Shown: one piece after another, positions 59,957 through 64,000 of the stretch
How positions within the stretch are numbered: position 1 is the first letter of the stretch
How the letters are laid out: each line of letters starts with the position of its first letter
From: Methanococcoides sp052057775
Lineage (GTDB): Archaea > Halobacteriota > Methanosarcinia > Methanosarcinales > Methanosarcinaceae
Length of the DNA stretch: 64,000 bases
Direction of reading: 5' to 3'
Assembly (NCBI RefSeq): GCF_052057775.1
Contig: NZ_CP195121.1
Coordinates: forward strand, 1,054,001-1,118,000
Notes under the pieces: generated by a model
The model's input: the letters and a program-made list of their open reading frames with translations, nothing else
Databases searched by the model: none
Told to the model about the DNA's origin: nothing
Position numbers and translations under genes: made by a program

Positions 59957-61125
59957 TGTCCATCAGTGAAGCAACTATTGATTCCATGATTGGTGGTCTT
60001 TCACTTCCGAAGACCACACTTGAGACCCTCAAGAACGATGTGATGCAGGTAGGTGTTACCAAGAAAGAACTTGAGGAGATCATCGAGCGTGTAATGGCTG
60101 ACTATAATTATGCCTGTGTCGAACCATGTGAGGCTGTGGGTGTTGTATCTGCGCAGTCCATTGGTGAACCGGGTACTCAGATGACCATGCGTACCTTCCA
60201 CTACGCCGGTGTCGCTGAGATCAACGTTACACTGGGTCTTCCACGTCTTATCGAGATCGTGGATGCCAGAAAGACGCCGAGTACTCCTATGATGACAGTT
60301 GCACTTGCAGAAGGTTATGCAACTGACAGGGACCTTGCAAGGAAGGTTGCCTGGGAGATCGAAGCAACTCACATTGCACATCTTGCAGATGTTACTACAG
60401 ATCTTGCTAACATGAATCTTGTTGTCGACCTGAACGAGAAAATGCTTGTTCAGAGGGATATCACTGTTGATGCTATTGCAGAGAAGCTTGAAGATGAACT
60501 TGGTGTTGCTGTCAAGATCTCAAGTGCTGTGAGCAACCAGATAATTGTGCATCCTAACGAATCTTCATACAGGGAATTGCTTCAGCTTGCCAAGAAGATC
60601 CACACTATTACTCTCAAGGGTATTGAGGGTATCAAGAGGGTAGTTATCAGGAAAGATGGCGATGAGTATACTCTCTATACGGAGGGGTCCATGCTGAGGG
60701 AAGTCCTTGAAGTTGAGGGTGTCGATATCACAAGGACTTACACCAATAATATTGGTGAGATCTATGAGGTATTCGGCATCGAAGCTGCCCGCAATTCCAT
60801 CATAAAAGAAGCAAGTGATACCCTTCGTGAGCAGGGTCTTACTGTTGATATTCGCCACATCATGCTTGTGGCAGACATCATGACCTGTGATGGTGAAGTA
60901 AAGCAGATCGGTCGTCATGGAATCTCCGGTGAGAAGGCCAGTGTATTTGCCCGTGCAGCGTTCGAGGTCACTGTGAACCACCTGCTTGATGCAGGTATGC
61001 GTGGAGATGTGGATGAGCTCAATGGTGTTACTGAGAACATCATTGTCGGTCAGCCTATAAAACTTGGTACAGGTGACGTTCATCTGGTTGCCAGAAATCC
61101 CTTTGAAGACGTTGGGGAGCAATGA
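59953..61125 (+). CDS. rpoA2: RNA polymerase subunit A'' (C-terminal part of beta')
   Basis: 390 residues, overlapping rpoA1 by 4 bases. VGVVSAQSIGEPGTQMTMRT is the trigger-loop segment, and the end has DIMTCDGEVKQIGRHGI and EKASVFARAAFE. No intein or insertion seen. A second ATG one codon on (59956) is equally possible. Confidence 0.97.
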   Translation: MMSISEATIDSMIGGLSLPKTTLETLKNDVMQVGVTKKELEEIIERVMADYNYACVEPCEAVGVVSAQSIGEPGTQMTMRTFHYAGVAEINVTLGLPRLIEIVDARKTPSTPMMTVALAEGYATDRDLARKVAWEIEATHIAHLADVTTDLANMNLVVDLNEKMLVQRDITVDAIAEKLEDELGVAVKISSAVSNQIIVHPNESSYRELLQLAKKIHTITLKGIEGIKRVVIRKDGDEYTLYTEGSMLREVLEVEGVDITRTYTNNIGEIYEVFGIEAARNSIIKEASDTLREQGLTVDIRHIMLVADIMTCDGEVKQIGRHGISGEKASVFARAAFEVTVNHLLDAGMRGDVDELNGVTENIIVGQPIKLGTGDVHLVARNPFEDVGEQ

Positions 61126-61204
61126 GTACAACCAGAAAGTAGATATAAGGAATCAGTTATTAGAATACAAATCTCAAATTGACAAATATATGAGTTGATG
61201 TAAA

Positions 61205-61492
61205 ATGGATATTAATGTTGATAAAGCACTTATCAAAGTTATCAGGACAGGTTCTGTTATCATCGGTGCTAACCGCACCATTGATGCAGCTGTCAAGAAC
61301 GAAGCAAAAATGGTAGTTCTTGCATCCAACTGTCCTGCAGACGTCAGAACACAGATCGAAGCAACAGGCGTGCCGGTCCTGAACTACGATGGAACAAGTG
61401 TGGACCTTGGTCCTGCATGCGGTAAGCCATTCACCATTGCAGCAATGGCTATTATGGATGCAGGAGAATCAGACATACTTGCAGTTGCTTAA
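61205..61492 (+). CDS. rpl30e: Ribosomal protein L30e
   Basis: 95 residues, L7Ae/L30e fold: GSVIIGANRTIDAAVKNEAK, VVLASNCPADVR and GKPFTIAAMAIMDAGESDIL. Positioned between rpoA2 and nusA as in most archaea. Confidence 0.95.
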   Translation: MDINVDKALIKVIRTGSVIIGANRTIDAAVKNEAKMVVLASNCPADVRTQIEATGVPVLNYDGTSVDLGPACGKPFTIAAMAIMDAGESDILAVA

Positions 61493-61509
61493 ATCAGGAG
61501 TTGTATTAA

Positions 61510-61935
61510 TTGGGTGAGATCAGACTTTCAACAGAATGTGTAAGATATATTGCTTTGTTTGAAAGTATGACCCACGCCTCAATTAAAGATTGTATTATCG
61601 ATGATGGCAGGGTCATCTATGTCGTGAATACTGGTGACATGGGTGCTGCTATTGGAAAACGTGGAGACAACATAAACCGGGTAAAAAAGTCCGTTGACAA
61701 GCACATAGAGCTCATTGAATATTCGGATGAGCCGGTTACATTTATAAAGAATGCATTCGGTACTGTGTCTGTCAAGTCCGTCAATATATCTGAGAAAGGT
61801 GGCAAGAAGGTCGCCTATGTGGATGTACCTGCAAGTGAAAAAGGTCTTGCTATCGGACGCAATGGAAGTAATATTGAAAAGGTAAAAATGGTAGTTAGTC
61901 GCCATCACGATATCGATGATGTGATCTTACAGTGA
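61510..61935 (+). CDS. nusA: Archaeal NusA-like transcription elongation factor
   Basis: 141 residues with two KH RNA-binding domains (IGKRGDNINRVKK and IGRNGSNIEKVK loops). It lacks the N-terminal polymerase-binding domain of bacterial NusA, as normal in archaea. TTG start with AGGAG 8 bases upstream. Confidence 0.93.
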   Translation: MGEIRLSTECVRYIALFESMTHASIKDCIIDDGRVIYVVNTGDMGAAIGKRGDNINRVKKSVDKHIELIEYSDEPVTFIKNAFGTVSVKSVNISEKGGKKVAYVDVPASEKGLAIGRNGSNIEKVKMVVSRHHDIDDVILQ

Positions 61936-62004
61936 ACTATCGTTCACATATAATTATAATAAATTCAACTCATTATGTACGGAACATTATTGGGAGGATA
62001 ATAT

Positions 62005-62433
62005 ATGCCAAATGGAAAATATGCAGCTCACAGACTTCAACAGGTCCGCAAGGATGCCAGGTGGAAAGACACCGGCTACAGCAGGCGTACCTTAGGTCTG
62101 GATGTTAAAGCAGACCCTCTTGGTGGCGCACCACAGGGTCGTGGAATCGTACTTGAAAAAGTAGGTGTTGAAGCAAAACAGCCAAACTCTGCTATCAGGA
62201 AATGTGTAAGGATCCAGCTGATCAAGAATGGTCGTCAGGCAACAGCTTTCTGCCCAGGTGACGGTGCTATCAACTTCATCGATGAGCACGACGAAGTGAC
62301 CGTAGAAAGGATCGGTGGCCGTATGGGTGGTGCAATGGGTGATATTCCCGGAGTACGCTTCAAGGTCATTGCAGTCAACAACGTCAGCCTGAGAGAAATG
62401 GTCATTGGAAGAAAGGAAAAACCAAGGAGATAA
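62005..62433 (+). CDS. rps12: Ribosomal protein S12 (uS12)
   Basis: 142 residues. EAKQPNSAIRKCVRIQLIK and the DGAINFIDEHDEVTVERIGG region identify it; it sits at the decoding centre of the small subunit. AGGA precedes the ATG. Confidence 0.97.
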   Translation: MPNGKYAAHRLQQVRKDARWKDTGYSRRTLGLDVKADPLGGAPQGRGIVLEKVGVEAKQPNSAIRKCVRIQLIKNGRQATAFCPGDGAINFIDEHDEVTVERIGGRMGGAMGDIPGVRFKVIAVNNVSLREMVIGRKEKPRR

Positions 62434-62437
62434 TTCC

Positions 62438-62998
62438 ATGTACAAGTTATTCGGAAAATGGGATCTTTCAGAGGTAGAGGTTACTGATGCTGGTATCAAG
62501 AGATATGTAAATCTTGATCCTGTTATCATTCCACACACGTCAGGCAAACACGCAAGACAGCAGTTCAACAAATCCGATCTTTGCATTGTTGAGCGTCTCG
62601 TTAACAACGTGATGCGCAATGAGCAGAACACCGGTAAGAAACAGCTTGCTATGCGTATTGTGGACGATGCATTTGATGTTATCAACAAGAGGACCCAGAA
62701 GAACCCTGTTCAGGTACTTGTGGAGGCCATTGCCAACGCAGGTCCAAGGGAAGAGGTCGTAAGGCTCAAATACGGTGGTATCTCCGTACCAAAAGCAGTA
62801 GATACCGCACCACAGAGGCGTGTCGACATCGCACTGAGATACATCACAATGGGTGCAAACCAGGCATCATTCAAGTCAAAGCGCTCCGCTTCCGACTGCC
62901 TTGCATCTGAGCTTATCGCAGCTTCAAACCGTGATGCAAAGTGCTTCTCCATCAACAGAAAGGATGGTAAGGAAAGGGTCGCAAAGGCAGCACGTTAA
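62438..62998 (+). CDS. rps7: Ribosomal protein S7 (uS7)
   Basis: 186 residues from ATG 62438, 4 bases after the S12 stop; a longer frame from 62405 overlaps S12 and is unlikely. NKRTQKNPVQVLVEAIANAG and the C-terminal CLASELIAASNRDAKCFSIN are typical. Confidence 0.96.
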   Translation: MYKLFGKWDLSEVEVTDAGIKRYVNLDPVIIPHTSGKHARQQFNKSDLCIVERLVNNVMRNEQNTGKKQLAMRIVDDAFDVINKRTQKNPVQVLVEAIANAGPREEVVRLKYGGISVPKAVDTAPQRRVDIALRYITMGANQASFKSKRSASDCLASELIAASNRDAKCFSINRKDGKERVAKAAR

Positions 62999-63043
62999 TC
63001 GTGTTGTTCTTTATTTTTTACAGATTCAATCGTAGGTTTTATT

Positions 63044-64000
63044 ATGGGACGAAGGAAAAAAATGGTTGAGCGTGTAACAGCGCTGATGAGTAATCCGGTA
63101 ATGATCAGGAACATCGGCATTGTCGCTCACATCGATCACGGAAAAACAACTCTTTCAGATAACCTTCTTGCAGGCGCAGGAATGATCTCCAAGGATCTTG
63201 CAGGTCGCCAGCTTTTCATGGACTCTGATGAAGAGGAACAGGCGAGGGGTATCACCATCGACTCCGCGAACGTTTCAATGGTTCACGAGTACGAGGACGA
63301 AGAGTATCTTATCAACCTTATCGACACACCGGGTCACGTTGACTTTGGTGGTGACGTTACACGTGCAATGCGTGCTGTAGATGGTGCTGTAGTAGTTATT
63401 GATGCTGTAGAAGGTACCATGCCTCAGACCGAGACCGTTCTGAGACAGGCACTGAAAGAGCACGTCAAACCAGTACTTTTCATTAACAAGGTCGACCGTC
63501 TTATCAATGAGTTGCAGGTCGATGCACAGGAGATGCAGATCAGGCTCGGTAAGCTCATTGACCACGTCAACAAGCTTATCAAAGGCATGAACGAAGAGCG
63601 CTACAATGCAGGCTGGAAGGTCAATGCAGCAGAAGGTACAGTAGCATTCGGTTCAGCTCTTTATAACTGGGCTATCAGTGTTCCTATGATGCAGAAGACC
63701 GGTGTCAGCTTTGGTGAGGTATATGACTACTGCCGTGCTGAAGATATGAAAGCACTGGCAGAGAAATGCCCACTCCACGAAGCAGTCAACGATATGGTCA
63801 TCAGGTTCCTTCCAAGTCCTATCGATGCTCAGGAAGACAGGGTCGGTGTCATCTGGCACGGCGATCTTACTGAAGGTATCGGTAAGGAGATGGCTGACGC
63901 TAACGCAAAGGGAGACCTTGCATTCATGGTAACTGACATTTCCATGGACCCACACGCAGGAGAAGTCGCAACAGGAAGGCTTTTCAGCGGTTCACTTACA
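63044..64000 (+). CDS. fusA: Translation elongation factor EF-2, N-terminal part (runs off window)
   Basis: About 319 residues visible. GTPase motifs: AHIDHGKTTLSDNL, the switch I region EEQARGITIDSA, DTPGHVDFGG and INKVDRL. The rest, including the diphthamide domain, lies past base 64000. Start ATG 63044 begins MGRRKKMVERV, the usual archaeal N-terminus. Follows rps12-rps7 in the standard order. Confidence 0.96.
   Translation, partial: MGRRKKMVERVTALMSNPVMIRNIGIVAHIDHGKTTLSDNLLAGAGMISKDLAGRQLFMDSDEEEQARGITIDSANVSMVHEYEDEEYLINLIDTPGHVDFGGDVTRAMRAVDGAVVVIDAVEGTMPQTETVLRQALKEHVKPVLFINKVDRLINELQVDAQEMQIRLGKLIDHVNKLIKGMNEERYNAGWKVNAAEGTVAFGSALYNWAISVPMMQKTGVSFGEVYDYCRAEDMKALAEKCPLHEAVNDMVIRFLPSPIDAQEDRVGVIWHGDLTEGIGKEMADANAKGDLAFMVTDISMDPHAGEVATGRLFSGSLT

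Overview
The window comes from a methanogenic archaeon, almost certainly a member of the Methanosarcinaceae (a Methanococcoides- or Methanolobus-like organism is my guess; the species cannot be fixed from sequence reading alone). The evidence is the archaeal A-type ATP synthase, DNA topoisomerase VI, KEOPS genes, split RNA polymerase subunits B''/B' and A'/A'', archaeal coenzyme A enzymes (pantoate kinase, phosphopantothenate synthetase), archaeal TATA boxes, and the siroheme-dependent (Ahb) heme pathway together with an archaeal CXXXY-type CcmE, which point to a cytochrome-containing methanogen.

Layout. 1-3.8 kb (minus strand): start of the ATP synthase operon (ahaH, ahaI), a radical SAM enzyme beside a long-chain polyprenyl diphosphate synthase, and a ccmD-like/ccmE pair. 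4.0-11.5 kb (plus): a tetrapyrrole cluster ahbD-ahbA-ahbB-siroheme synthase-hemA-hemB-hemL-hemC, followed by pyrD-pyrK. 13-23.8 kb: a U32 enzyme, cytosine-type deaminase, top6B-top6A, kae1-bud32-rdgB, a PHP hydrolase, several unknowns, and a GyrI-like gene broken by in-frame stops. 23.8-42.6 kb: an AT-rich integrated element bounded by a 22-bp imperfect direct repeat. 42.7-53 kb: DUF211, rRNA methyltransferase, a Vms1-like release factor, coenzyme A genes, an SPFH protein, and the S-adenosylhomocysteine genes dadD and ahcY. 53.3-64 kb: tRNA-Lys, then rpoH-rpoB''-rpoB'-rpoA'-rpoA''-rpl30e-nusA-rps12-rps7-fusA.

The element is the novel part. It carries a tyrosine integrase, a DUF927-type helicase with three tiny upstream genes, a roughly 320-bp cluster of 13 AATTAGG-type iterons that looks like a replication origin, winged-helix regulators (one with a perfect 18-bp palindrome at its start), a run of small membrane proteins that includes a pilin/capsid-like protein and a minimal prepilin-peptidase-like gene, a beta-propeller protein, and a restriction-modification locus whose nuclease has decayed beside an intact methyltransferase.

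The strongest observation is that several element genes are continuous coding frames interrupted only by one in-frame TAG (28663-29415, 30192-30749, 32501-32917, 31262-31414, possibly 36793-36972). Among about 60 gene ends I could read in the window, none uses TAG as terminator. Methanosarcinaceae decode TAG as pyrrolysine, so this looks like an element whose genes are read through amber codons, possibly making it dependent on a pyrrolysine-decoding host. This is inference and needs proteomics or comparative data.
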